Source: Deltaproteobacteria bacterium
GTDB lineage: Bacteria > Desulfobacterota > Syntrophia > Syntrophales > Smithellaceae
Direction of reading: 5' to 3'
DNA length: 9,391 nt
Assembly (NCBI GenBank): GCA_019136325.1
Contig: JAGVUJ010000368.1
Location: 1 to 9,391, forward strand
Below the pieces are notes generated by a model that did no database searches, was not told the DNA's origin, and saw only the letters and a list, made by a program, of their open reading frames with translations. Numbering within the stretch: position 1 is the first letter of the stretch; each line of letters begins with the position of its first letter. Positions 1 to 6,102 of the stretch are shown here, in pieces. The translations under genes were made by a program, and so were the position numbers.

Positions 1-781
1 TCAGCAGAACGGATTGATTGGAAACGGGAATTCCCGATTCCTGAAGCATTTGGCAGGCGCGTGCGGATTCCGGAGTAATCTCCGCCGGGTGATTAAATTG
101 GGTATTGAACCACAGAGGCCGATGGCGTTTGAGCATCCGGCAAAGGTCTTTCGTGATGCGCATGGGCAACACCACGGGTGCGCGGCTGCCGATGCGTAAA
201 ACGTCAACATGCGGAACAGCCCTTAACGACGACAGCATTTTTTCTAACGTGTTATCATCAAACATCAGCGGGTCGCCGCCGGAGATAATCACTTCCCGGA
301 TTTGCGGCGTTGCGGTGATATAGCGAATCATTGCATGAAAGCGGGCTTTCAGGCTTATCTGACGGGGTCGCGACCAGAAGCGTTTGCGGTTGCAATGACG
401 GCAATACGTGGCGCACGTTTCGGTCACGATAGCCAGACAACGGTCGGTATAGCGATGCACGAGTTTGGGCACCGGCATATGGGAATCCTCCCGGAGAGGA
501 TCTTCTTCCGCTTCCTTGAAACCTGATATTTCCCGCCCATCGGGGACGCATTGAGCGAAAATCGGATCATGCTGACTGCGGATCAGCGATAAATAATAAG
601 GAGTAATAGCCATCGGATATACGGCGTGAACCGCCTTGAACTCACCCTTGTTGATACCGGTTGCACCCAGTAAATTTTCGAGGCGGTCTATTGTGGTGAT
701 GCGGTTTTTGAATTGCCAGCGCCAGTCGCGCCAGTCTTTTGCCGATGCGTTCATATATGAAAGAATATTTTGCTTATCCAA
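1..781 (-). CDS. Lysine 2,3-aminomutase family radical SAM protein (KamA-like), C-terminus cut off by window edge
   Basis: The minus-strand frame is open from about 877 to the left edge and encodes a KamA-family radical SAM protein. Such enzymes use a 4Fe-4S cluster, S-adenosylmethionine and pyridoxal phosphate for 1,2-amino shifts such as L-lysine to beta-lysine; some relatives act on elongation factor P. Numbering from a TTG at 781, residues 123-130 read CATYCRHC, the CX3CX2C cluster motif. ISGGDPL, the SAM-binding GGDP loop, follows about 40 residues later, and GSRAPVV and NHPAEIT blocks are also typical. The N-terminal DWRDWRWQ segment matches the family's usual start. About 260 residues are visible; family members are about 340-420 long, so the part expected to hold the PLP lysine lies outside the window. 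The start is uncertain: TTG 781 has a GGAG six bases upstream, whereas the first ATG (752-754) has no clear ribosome site. The exact substrate cannot be told. Confidence 0.88.
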   Translation of the reverse strand, partial: MDKQNILSYMNASAKDWRDWRWQFKNRITTIDRLENLLGATGINKGEFKAVHAVYPMAITPYYLSLIRSQHDPIFAQCVPDGREISGFKEAEEDPLREDSHMPVPKLVHRYTDRCLAIVTETCATYCRHCNRKRFWSRPRQISLKARFHAMIRYITATPQIREVIISGGDPLMFDDNTLEKMLSSLRAVPHVDVLRIGSRAPVVLPMRITKDLCRMLKRHRPLWFNTQFNHPAEITPESARACQMLQESGIPVSNQSVLL

Positions 782-787
782 ATCCCA

Positions 788-791
788 CTCC
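788..791 (-). promoter_or_regulatory. Candidate ribosome binding site for the KamA-like gene
   Basis: On the minus strand GGAG lies six bases before the TTG codon at 781-779. The first in-frame ATG (754-752) is preceded by AT-rich sequence without a Shine-Dalgarno match. This makes the TTG the better-supported start, although the conserved protein homology begins only after the ATG. Confidence 0.4.
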
Positions 792-833
792 GCTTCTGAA
801 ATTTGGGTCTCACCAAGGCATGTCTCGTACCAC

Positions 834-862
834 AAAAATACCTGCTTGCAAAGCGAATCAAT
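834..862. repeat. 29-base direct repeat, copy 1
   Basis: This is an exact 29-base copy of 1006-1034. It starts AAAAATACCTGCTTGCAAAG and ends CGAATCAAT, and has a near-palindromic core, GCTTGCAAAGC. It lies inside the open frame upstream of the KamA-like gene. The two copies start 172 bases apart and sequence similarity stops outside them. Confidence 0.9.
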
Positions 863-872
863 AATGAGCCTT

Positions 873-882
873 GACTATAGTC
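873..882. repeat. 10-base perfect palindrome
   Basis: GACTATAGTC is its own reverse complement. It lies between the arms of the inverted repeat and holds the TAG (877-875 on the minus strand) that closes the reading frame upstream of the KamA-like gene. It could be a protein-binding site or chance. Confidence 0.35.
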
Positions 883-939
883 TTAGAGCGTAATGAGACC
901 CAAACTTCAGAAGTGAAACGCGCTGAAGCTTGTTGGTCG

Positions 940-975
940 AATTATCCAATCCCAATTTATTGGGACTGGAAATTA
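940..975. repeat. Hairpin-forming inverted repeat
   Basis: The core CCCAAT-TT-ATTGGG (951-964) is perfectly complementary. It extends outward through a single mismatch to CCA/TGG plus further A/T pairs, giving a stem of about 12 pairs. A second GC-rich element with CCCC and GGGG ends (977-997) follows directly. There is no T-run immediately after the stem on the plus strand, so it is not a typical intrinsic terminator. It lies between the two direct repeats. Confidence 0.55.
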
Positions 976-1005
976 TCCCCGTAGCGAAGCGGATGGGGTG
1001 GTTTA

Positions 1006-1034
1006 AAAAATACCTGCTTGCAAAGCGAATCAAT
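1006..1034. repeat. 29-base direct repeat, copy 2
   Basis: This is an exact match to 834-862. It lies about 55 bases upstream of the CDF transporter start. The 143 bases between the copies hold no gene. The pair could be a long target duplication around an inserted piece, or a recombination remnant. Confidence 0.9.
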
Positions 1035-1091
1035 GTAATTTAAAGAAAAAACAAAGGCATGTGAATTCAAACAAATATCAAAGGAGCTGAA

Positions 1092-2084
1092 GTGGCGGAT
1101 ATCCAGAAACGCAAGGAAAGAGTGGCCATGCTGTCGGTTGCGTCCAATTCCTTTCTTGTTTTGTTTAAAGTTGTCGTCGGCGTCGCCATCGGCTCTGTTT
1201 CAATCATCTCGGAAGCGATTCATTCCGGAGTGGATTTGCTGGCTGCGATGATCGCCATGTTTTCCGTGAAAACCTCCAGCGTTCCCGCCGATGAACATCA
1301 TCCCTTCGGCCACGGCAAAATAGAAAACATCTCCGGCTTTGTGGAAGCTCTGCTTATCTTCGCCGCTGCGTTTTGGATCATCTTTGAGGCGTTAAAGAAA
1401 CTCAATGCTCCTGAAGTCATGGAAAACGTCGGCTGGGGCGTCGGCGTCATGTTATTGTCTTCCATCATGAACTTTATGGTGTCGCAAAAACTTTTCCAGG
1501 TGGGCAAGGAAGCCGATTCCATTGCCCTGCAGGCTGATGCCTGGCACTTGCGCACGGATGTCTATACTTCCGCCGGTGTTATGACGGGGCTGGGAATCAT
1601 CTGGCTGGGACACAGATTTTTTCCCGATCCCAACATTCACTGGATAGATCCGGTGGCCGCAATTTTTGTCGCCGTTCTCATCATCCATGCTGCGTATGAG
1701 CTGACGGTGCATTCTCTCCGGGATTTGATAGATGTTAAACTGCCGCCGGAGGAAGAAAATTATATCCGCAACATCATTATCCACGAGCACACGATTTACG
1801 GCTTCCACCAGTTGCGGACACGCAAAGCCGGCCATATTCGTTTTGTGGAATTTCATATCAAGGTTGATCCGCAAATGACCGTGCATGATTCTCACAACAT
1901 TACCAGAGCATTGAAACAAAATATCAGAAAAAAGTTCGATGATTGCGTGATTACCATTCATATCGAGCCCTGTGATGGTGAATGCTCCGATATGTGTCAG
2001 GCCGGTTGCTTATTGTCGAAGGATAAAAGACCGGAAAGAAAGCAGAATCGGGCCGGAGCCGATCAGACATCATCATCAAAATGA
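1092..2084 (+). CDS. Cation diffusion facilitator (CDF) family divalent metal transporter
   Basis: This inner-membrane exporter would move a divalent metal ion, probably Zn or Cd, out of the cytoplasm by exchange with protons. The 330 residues contain six predicted membrane helices within about the first 205 residues. The metal site pairs are H44xxxD48 (HSGVD) in helix 2 and H152xxxD156 (HLRTD) in helix 5; by family rules an HD-HD site suggests Zn/Cd rather than Mn. HHPFGHGKIE (69-78) is the conserved loop after helix 2. The cytoplasmic domain, about 207-293, has the GFHQLRTR, VEFHIKVD and HIEP landmarks that bind metal and dimerise in FieF-like proteins. The tail is unusual: C294, C298, C302 and C306 form CX3CX3CX3C, followed by a charged end. 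The start is GTG, with AAGGAG at 1081-1086 five bases upstream. The gene converges on truA, its stop 11 bases from that of truA. The particular metal is not certain. Confidence 0.93.
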   Translation: MADIQKRKERVAMLSVASNSFLVLFKVVVGVAIGSVSIISEAIHSGVDLLAAMIAMFSVKTSSVPADEHHPFGHGKIENISGFVEALLIFAAAFWIIFEALKKLNAPEVMENVGWGVGVMLLSSIMNFMVSQKLFQVGKEADSIALQADAWHLRTDVYTSAGVMTGLGIIWLGHRFFPDPNIHWIDPVAAIFVAVLIIHAAYELTVHSLRDLIDVKLPPEEENYIRNIIIHEHTIYGFHQLRTRKAGHIRFVEFHIKVDPQMTVHDSHNITRALKQNIRKKFDDCVITIHIEPCDGECSDMCQAGCLLSKDKRPERKQNRAGADQTSSSK

Positions 2085-2095
2085 AAAGCCGCTGA

Positions 2096-2878
2096 TCATA
2101 ACAGGCTAAGCGGAGGAGTAATGGGCGGTAAGCCATCGCCTTTGTAAAGCACCTTTTCCAGAAAAAGGCCGGACGGCGGGGCGGTAAAGCGCGCCGGTAT
2201 TTCCGAGTAGGCTTTCAGCATTTTTTCGATGTCACGCTGGGTAAAGTTTCCACGGCCGGCCTCGACCGTCACACCCACGATGCGGCGTACCATTTTCCAC
2301 AGGAAATGAGAGCCGACGATGCGAATGATTATAAGATTGTCGAATTCCCTGAGCCACAGCCCTTCAAGATTGACCCTGGTCGACGAATCCCTGTCCATTC
2401 TTTTGTCGGCGAATGAGGCGAAATCGTGAAATCCCTGAAAAACATCCAGCGTGTGCTTCATTTTGCTGCAGTCGAGCTTATCCTTGACCCACCAGACATA
2501 GCGCTTGCCGAACGCCGTGCGTCGTCGGGAAATCAGATAAAGATAGCTGCGGCTGACCGCGTGATGACGGGCGTGGAAACGTGGCGGCGCGTTTTCCACC
2601 TTCAGGATATTGACGCTCGCCGGAAGGTTATCGTTGATGCCCATACGCAGAGAGTCGGGATTGACCTTCCGGGATGATTCCAGGTGAGCGGTTTGCGCCA
2701 GAGCGTGAACACCGGCATCGGTGCGGCCGGCTCCCTGGACTTCCACGGGTGAGTCCAGAAATTGCTGCGCGGCATGGATTAACGTTTCCTGAACACTGCG
2801 GGCGTTTTTCTGCGTTTGCCAGCCGTGATAATGGGTTCCGTCGTATTCGAGTACAATTTTATACTTATACAATGCCAT
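2096..2878 (-). CDS. truA: tRNA pseudouridine(38-40) synthase TruA
   Basis: TruA converts uridines 38, 39 and 40 of the anticodon stem-loop of many tRNAs to pseudouridine in the cytoplasm, helping reading-frame maintenance. The 260-residue length is normal for the family. The opening YKIVLEYDGTHYHGWQ is the standard TruA start, and GAGRTDAGVHA (49-59) holds the catalytic Asp54. HHAVSRSYLY and HFLWKMVRR are conserved blocks of the second half, and DFASFADK lies between them. The ATG at 2878 fits the conserved N-terminus, although the ribosome site is weak (a GAGG about 14 bases or more upstream). The gene follows the NlpC/P60 lipoprotein gene on the same strand after an 82-base gap, so the two may be cotranscribed. 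No hairpin terminator fits in the 11 bases before the convergent CDF gene. Confidence 0.97.
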   Translation of the reverse strand: MALYKYKIVLEYDGTHYHGWQTQKNARSVQETLIHAAQQFLDSPVEVQGAGRTDAGVHALAQTAHLESSRKVNPDSLRMGINDNLPASVNILKVENAPPRFHARHHAVSRSYLYLISRRRTAFGKRYVWWVKDKLDCSKMKHTLDVFQGFHDFASFADKRMDRDSSTRVNLEGLWLREFDNLIIIRIVGSHFLWKMVRRIVGVTVEAGRGNFTQRDIEKMLKAYSEIPARFTAPPSGLFLEKVLYKGDGLPPITPPLSLL

Positions 2879-2960
2879 TGTCCGAAGAGGCCTCGTTTTA
2901 TGAACAACACGTTTCGCAGGGCGTGCCTGAGAAGCCGTTCCGTCTTGTGGCGTTCATTTT

Positions 2961-4301
2961 TTATTTTGACGGCGTCAGTATGGTCATGGCGGCAATATGT
3001 TTTATTAATATGCCGTCGGTATCGATATCGCTTAATTCTTTGCCCGGGTACAGTGTTGTGATGGCCGCTTTGCCGATAATCTTACGGCCTTCCTGACCGT
3101 CGGCATCTATGGTTCTGACTCCCCACACATTATGGAAAATCAACGCCCGTCCGTTATATGCCCCAATGTAAAGCATGACATGTCCCCTGCGCCAGAGCAG
3201 ACTCAAATAAGGTATGCCTTGTTCCAGGATTATTTTTTCCTTTGCTTCCGGCTCAAGGTCCTTCAGGCTGATGTAGGTTCCTGTTTTTTTGACCTGATCT
3301 TCCGAGTGCCGGGGCAGCCAAAGGCCGAACGGAGCAAAAAAATCTCTCGTCATGGCCGAACAGTCCCGATTTCCGTAAAGCCCTCCCCACCCGTACGGTT
3401 CGTCGATCAGTTCATTGGCAATTTTGATCGCGTTGGCGTAAGTAAACGGCAGGGGCTTGATTTCTGTGATCTCACGGGAAACAAAGCCGTGTTTGATGAC
3501 CGCATGGTTATGTTCGTTTGCGGCAGCGATCAGTATTTCCAGAGTATCCGGCGAGGCGTTAACCAGCGGAAACATTTGCCCGATGGATGTTCTGAGGCCG
3601 AAAGTGCCGCTTGCGTCAAACACAGGGGTTTTGTCCCGAATGACGACAGCATACCGCCCGGCCTCCCATGTTTTTATAAAATCGTCATCAACGCGCGCGA
3701 AATCCTCGACGGGGACCCATCCGAAAGCGAAACTTGTTTCAATCAGTGCCCACGACTGGTCTTGACTCAGATGGCAGATCAACACCGGGGTATTGGCCGG
3801 TACCGAAGATATTTGCAGATTATCAAAAGGCCAGCCGTTGATGTCTCCGCCCGGTTTGTAAAAGTGAGGACCCTGCGTAGGCAGCATACGCAGATTCGTC
3901 GTTCTGGTGGTGATGGCCGGACGCAACGTATTGGGATAATGCTCCAGCGCAGCATTTTGCTGAAGTTTTTTCAGCCATGTGGCGGAATGCTTTTTCTTGT
4001 TCTCTCCGTAGCCGGGAGTCATGGCAAATTTTTCAAAGATAAAAGATACGCGTTCCGGCGATGCGTGAACCGGTTGGGGATTATGCCAGACCGCAAAGAA
4101 TATCTTATCATAATTTTCGTTCATGGTTGTTTGAACATCCCGGGGCAGAAATACCTTGTCCTGGGGAACGGCGGTCAGACGGGACGCATGATCCTGCGGT
4201 AAATCCGTGACATCCTTGATTTCCTGAAACGTATCGGGAGATTTCAAATAGCAGGAAACTAAAAAGAGAGTTAAAATAATAAAGATGTATTTTATTCTCA
4301 T
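2961..4301 (-). CDS. SH3 domain-containing NlpC/P60 family cell-wall hydrolase, predicted lipoprotein
   Basis: This is a predicted peptidoglycan endopeptidase that would cleave stem peptides in the periplasm. Residues 1-17 are a lipoprotein signal with lipobox LVSC, so Cys17 would be lipidated. The layout matches multi-domain NlpC/P60 enzymes with bacterial SH3 domains, such as the Desulfovibrio type. An N-terminal family-specific region spans about 40-125. A first SH3 domain spans about 128-200 (TTNLRMLPTQGPHF, then WALIETSFAFGWVP), and a second about 205-255. The papain-like catalytic domain spans about 285-395, with Cys314 (NRDCSAM), His374 (RGHVMLYIG) and His390 (FHNVWG) as the expected Cys-His-His triad; YGWGG (303-307) is also typical. 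The start ATG has GAGG eight bases upstream and a candidate promoter near 4331-4359. Substrate preference, for example for peptides starting with L-Ala-gamma-D-Glu, is family knowledge and is not shown here. Confidence 0.93.
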   Translation of the reverse strand: MRIKYIFIILTLFLVSCYLKSPDTFQEIKDVTDLPQDHASRLTAVPQDKVFLPRDVQTTMNENYDKIFFAVWHNPQPVHASPERVSFIFEKFAMTPGYGENKKKHSATWLKKLQQNAALEHYPNTLRPAITTRTTNLRMLPTQGPHFYKPGGDINGWPFDNLQISSVPANTPVLICHLSQDQSWALIETSFAFGWVPVEDFARVDDDFIKTWEAGRYAVVIRDKTPVFDASGTFGLRTSIGQMFPLVNASPDTLEILIAAANEHNHAVIKHGFVSREITEIKPLPFTYANAIKIANELIDEPYGWGGLYGNRDCSAMTRDFFAPFGLWLPRHSEDQVKKTGTYISLKDLEPEAKEKIILEQGIPYLSLLWRRGHVMLYIGAYNGRALIFHNVWGVRTIDADGQEGRKIIGKAAITTLYPGKELSDIDTDGILIKHIAAMTILTPSK

Positions 4302-4330
4302 CGCCAGGGCCTCAAATTTATTTTACCGGA

Positions 4331-4359
4331 TTTATAATCTTTTTTAGCCTTTTGAGCAA
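4331..4359 (-). promoter_or_regulatory. Candidate sigma70-type promoter for the NlpC/P60 lipoprotein gene
   Basis: On the minus strand TTGCTC (4359-4354) and TATAAA (4336-4331) are separated by exactly 17 bases. The -10 box matches the consensus at 5 of 6 positions and the -35 box at 3 of 6. It lies about 30 bases before the ATG at 4301, in AT-rich divergent intergenic DNA. Confidence 0.4.
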
Positions 4360-4360
4360 G

Positions 4361-4390
4361 TTGAAACGGGGAAAATATTTTCTGTATTTT
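4361..4390 (+). promoter_or_regulatory. Candidate sigma70-type promoter for pdaD
   Basis: TTGAAA (4361-4366, 5 of 6 matches) and TATTTT (4385-4390, 4 of 6) are 18 bases apart. They lie about 120 bases upstream of the pdaD start, leaving a leader of roughly 115 bases. The leader contains a CTGCT/AGCAG pair (4422-4426, 4446-4450) that could close a weak stem. I recognise no riboswitch in it. Confidence 0.3.
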
Positions 4391-4513
4391 ATAAATAAAT
4401 TATGGAATAAGCAATCGATCCCTGCTATAAGCGCAAAAGGTTTTCAGCAGAGAAAGCGAAGAGCTTAAAATTTCAATATTGTTTCTTTCACGGGAATAAG
4501 AAGGAGATGAAAA

Positions 4514-5062
4514 ATGGATAGTTTTGTGCCCAAAAAGATTTTTTTTACCAAAGGCGTAGGGACGCACAAAGATGAATTGCATTCCTTTGAGCGCGCTCTG
4601 CGGGATGCCGGAATAGAAAAATGCAATCTTGTGCAGGTTTCCAGCATTTTCCCGCCGCGCTGTAAAATGATCTCAAAGTCCCAGGGACTGAAAGAATTAA
4701 CGCCCGGGGCTATTACGTATTGCGTCATGAGCCGCTGTTGCACCAATGAACCCAAGAGGCTCATGGCGGCATCCGTCGGATGCGCCATTCCCGCCGATAA
4801 AGCATCCTACGGCTATATCAGCGAACATCATGCTTACGGTCAGAATGAGAAACAGGCGGGCGATTACGCTGAGGATCTTGCGGCGGCGATGCTGGCCTCC
4901 ACTCTGGGCATTGATTTTAATGTAGATGAAAGCTGGGACGAGAAAAAAGAAATTTTTAAAATCAGCGGCAAGATCGTTAGAACGCTGAATGTAACCCAAT
5001 CCACGATTTGTAAGGACAGCAAGTACACCACGGTTATTGCGGTGGCGGTCTTTGTTTTTTAA
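4514..5062 (+). CDS. pdaD: Pyruvoyl-dependent arginine decarboxylase (PvlArgDC)
   Basis: This cytoplasmic enzyme converts L-arginine to agmatine and CO2, the first step of the agmatine route to putrescine and spermidine. The proenzyme cleaves itself at a Ser-Ser bond, and the second serine becomes the catalytic pyruvoyl group. Here the site is S43-S44 in VQVSSIFPP, giving a small beta chain and an alpha chain. Other family landmarks are [16 protein letters not shown] (14-29), [13 protein letters not shown] (62-74) and ISEHHAYGQ (102-110), in which Glu104 is probably the proton-donating glutamate known in the archaeal enzyme. The 182-residue length is normal. AAGGAG (4501-4506) lies seven bases before the ATG. 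The hydrolase gene follows on the same strand after a short gap; no speE or speB homologue is in view, so the fate of agmatine cannot be read here. Confidence 0.95.
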   Translation: MDSFVPKKIFFTKGVGTHKDELHSFERALRDAGIEKCNLVQVSSIFPPRCKMISKSQGLKELTPGAITYCVMSRCCTNEPKRLMAASVGCAIPADKASYGYISEHHAYGQNEKQAGDYAEDLAAAMLASTLGIDFNVDESWDEKKEIFKISGKIVRTLNVTQSTICKDSKYTTVIAVAVFVF

Positions 5063-5148
5063 AATTTTTTCTGGCGTGACATGCCGGTGGATGCGGTTCC
5101 CGAAGCGGTTATATCCCGGTGGCGCGCATGCTTTCATCGGATGAAGAC

Positions 5149-6033
5149 ATGAAAAAGGCACGATCCATAGACATACCCGACCTGAAGACCCATGATATCG
5201 GCGGAGCGCATTTACCTTATCTTTACTATGAAGGAGAAGCTCCACAGATTCTTTTTGCTCATGCCACCGGTTTTTTGCCCTGGCTCTGGCATCCGATCAT
5301 TGAAGATTTAACACCCCATAGGCAAGCGTGGGCGCCTTACATCTGCAATTACCGCGATTGCGATCCGGAAAGCGGCGGTCTGTCCTGGGATGTCATTGCG
5401 CGGGATCTGATCAGCTTTTGCAGTTCTCAAAATATCAGCGATAATCTGGTCGTCGGCCATTCGATGGGCGCCACAGTGCTCACGATTGCTTCGGCATTGT
5501 TCGGTCTGGAGCCTCGCGGAATGATCCTGATTGAACCGATTTTCCTGCCGGAAGAATTTTACGCGCTGGATATCAAACTCAAAGATCATCCTCTGGCGGC
5601 TCAATCCATCAAACGAAAGAACAGTTGGAAGGATGAAAATGCGGCGCTGGACTATCTAAAATCAAAATCGCTGTTTGAAGGCTGGGACGAACAGATGCTC
5701 CGGTTTTATCTTCAATACGGGATGGAAAAACAGGCCTCCGGCGATCTGAAACTGACCTGTGCGCCGAGAAATGAAGCGGCGCTTTTTATGGGCGGCAAAA
5801 GCACCAATCCCTGGCCCTTGCTGAACAAATTGACCTGTCCGGTCCTGATTCTGGAAGGCGGGAAAAGCTCCAACAGGGAATTTATTGATTTGCCCAAAGC
5901 GACATCCCTGTTCCAGGATGGAAGGTACCGGCTGATTGCTGATGCCGGTCACTTGATTCCCATGCAAAAACCCAAAGAAATTGCTCAAATCATCACATCC
6001 TTCATGGCGGAAGTGTTTTCGGGAAATCATTGA
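5149..6033 (+). CDS. Alpha/beta hydrolase fold protein
   Basis: This is a predicted soluble alpha/beta hydrolase of unknown substrate, 294 residues from ATG 5149. HATGFLPWLW (residues 38-47) is the oxyanion-hole strand and loop. VVGHSMG places the nucleophile at Ser105, and DAGHLIP places the catalytic His at 268. The strand expected to precede the acid reads PVLILEGGKSSN, and the usual Asp after it is replaced by Ser/Asn. The acid may therefore be the Glu in LEGG or lie elsewhere. There is no signal peptide. The start is not certain: GTG 5119 and ATG 5128 are in frame upstream. ATG 5149 gives the neater N-terminus, with GGA nearby, and overlaps by ATGA the stop of a 23-codon frame beginning at 5081. 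The gene lies 86 bases after pdaD and just before the mla promoter. Esterase, lipase and C-C hydrolase activities are all possible. Confidence 0.85.
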   Translation: MKKARSIDIPDLKTHDIGGAHLPYLYYEGEAPQILFAHATGFLPWLWHPIIEDLTPHRQAWAPYICNYRDCDPESGGLSWDVIARDLISFCSSQNISDNLVVGHSMGATVLTIASALFGLEPRGMILIEPIFLPEEFYALDIKLKDHPLAAQSIKRKNSWKDENAALDYLKSKSLFEGWDEQMLRFYLQYGMEKQASGDLKLTCAPRNEAALFMGGKSTNPWPLLNKLTCPVLILEGGKSSNREFIDLPKATSLFQDGRYRLIADAGHLIPMQKPKEIAQIITSFMAEVFSGNH

Positions 6034-6057
6034 CGGATTTCAATAAATGTGTAAAAT
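6030..6057 (+). promoter_or_regulatory. Candidate sigma70-type promoter of the mla operon
   Basis: TTGACG (6030-6035, 5 of 6 consensus) and TAAAAT (6052-6057, 5 of 6) are 16 bases apart. The -35 box overlaps the TGA stop codon of the alpha/beta hydrolase gene. Transcription would begin near 6064, leaving a short leader of about 40 bases before mlaE. It is the best promoter match in the window and suggests the mla genes can be expressed apart from the genes upstream. Confidence 0.55.
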
Positions 6058-6086
6058 TTCCAGCCGGGATATCCTTACAAGACTCC

Positions 6087-6093
6087 AAGGGGA
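6087..6093 (+). promoter_or_regulatory. Ribosome binding site deciding the mlaE start
   Basis: AAGGGGA lies nine bases before ATG 6103 but only three bases before the in-frame GTG at 6097. The spacing favours the ATG. Confidence 0.6.
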
Positions 6094-6102
6094 AACGTGT
6101 TA

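Larger units (their letters stand above)
793..913. repeat. 121-base segment with 20-base imperfect terminal inverted repeats (MITE-like)
   Basis: The left arm, CTTCTGAAATTTGGGTCTCA (793-812), is matched on the opposite strand by TGAGACCCAAACTTCAGAAG (894-913): 19 of 20 positions are complementary. The arms enclose 81 bases without a gene. The left arm lies in the open frame just upstream of the proposed KamA ribosome site. No clear target-site duplication is seen next to the arms. The structure could be a small non-autonomous mobile element, a recombination scar, or an RNA hairpin in the kamA leader. Confidence 0.5.

Noticed and set aside
258..551. Suspected frameshift in the KamA-like gene, because minus-strand frames starting with ATG are in the wrong phase here
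   Set aside because: The correct phase is continuously open from the left edge to 877 with all motifs in one frame; these frames are only shadows.
834..862. Promoter TTGATT-15-TATTTT on the minus strand inside each 29-base repeat
   Set aside because: The 15-base spacing is short and both boxes match only 4 of 6 positions; not strong enough to list.
940..975. Intrinsic transcription terminator
   Set aside because: The stem is not followed by a U-run on either strand and no gene ends close by.
834..1034. CRISPR array
   Set aside because: There are only two repeat copies, 143 bases apart, far longer than a spacer, and no cas genes.
1452..1961. 169-codon minus-strand frame
   Set aside because: It is antisense to the CDF transporter, with no family features or ribosome site.
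3132..4202. Long plus-strand open frame of 356 codons
   Set aside because: It lies wholly antisense to the NlpC/P60 gene, shows no recognisable domain, and the opposite strand has clear lipobox, SH3 and catalytic motifs.
4391..4500. Riboswitch or attenuator in the pdaD leader
   Set aside because: Only a weak five-base stem (CTGCT/AGCAG) is visible, with no known riboswitch motif and no terminator-like partner.
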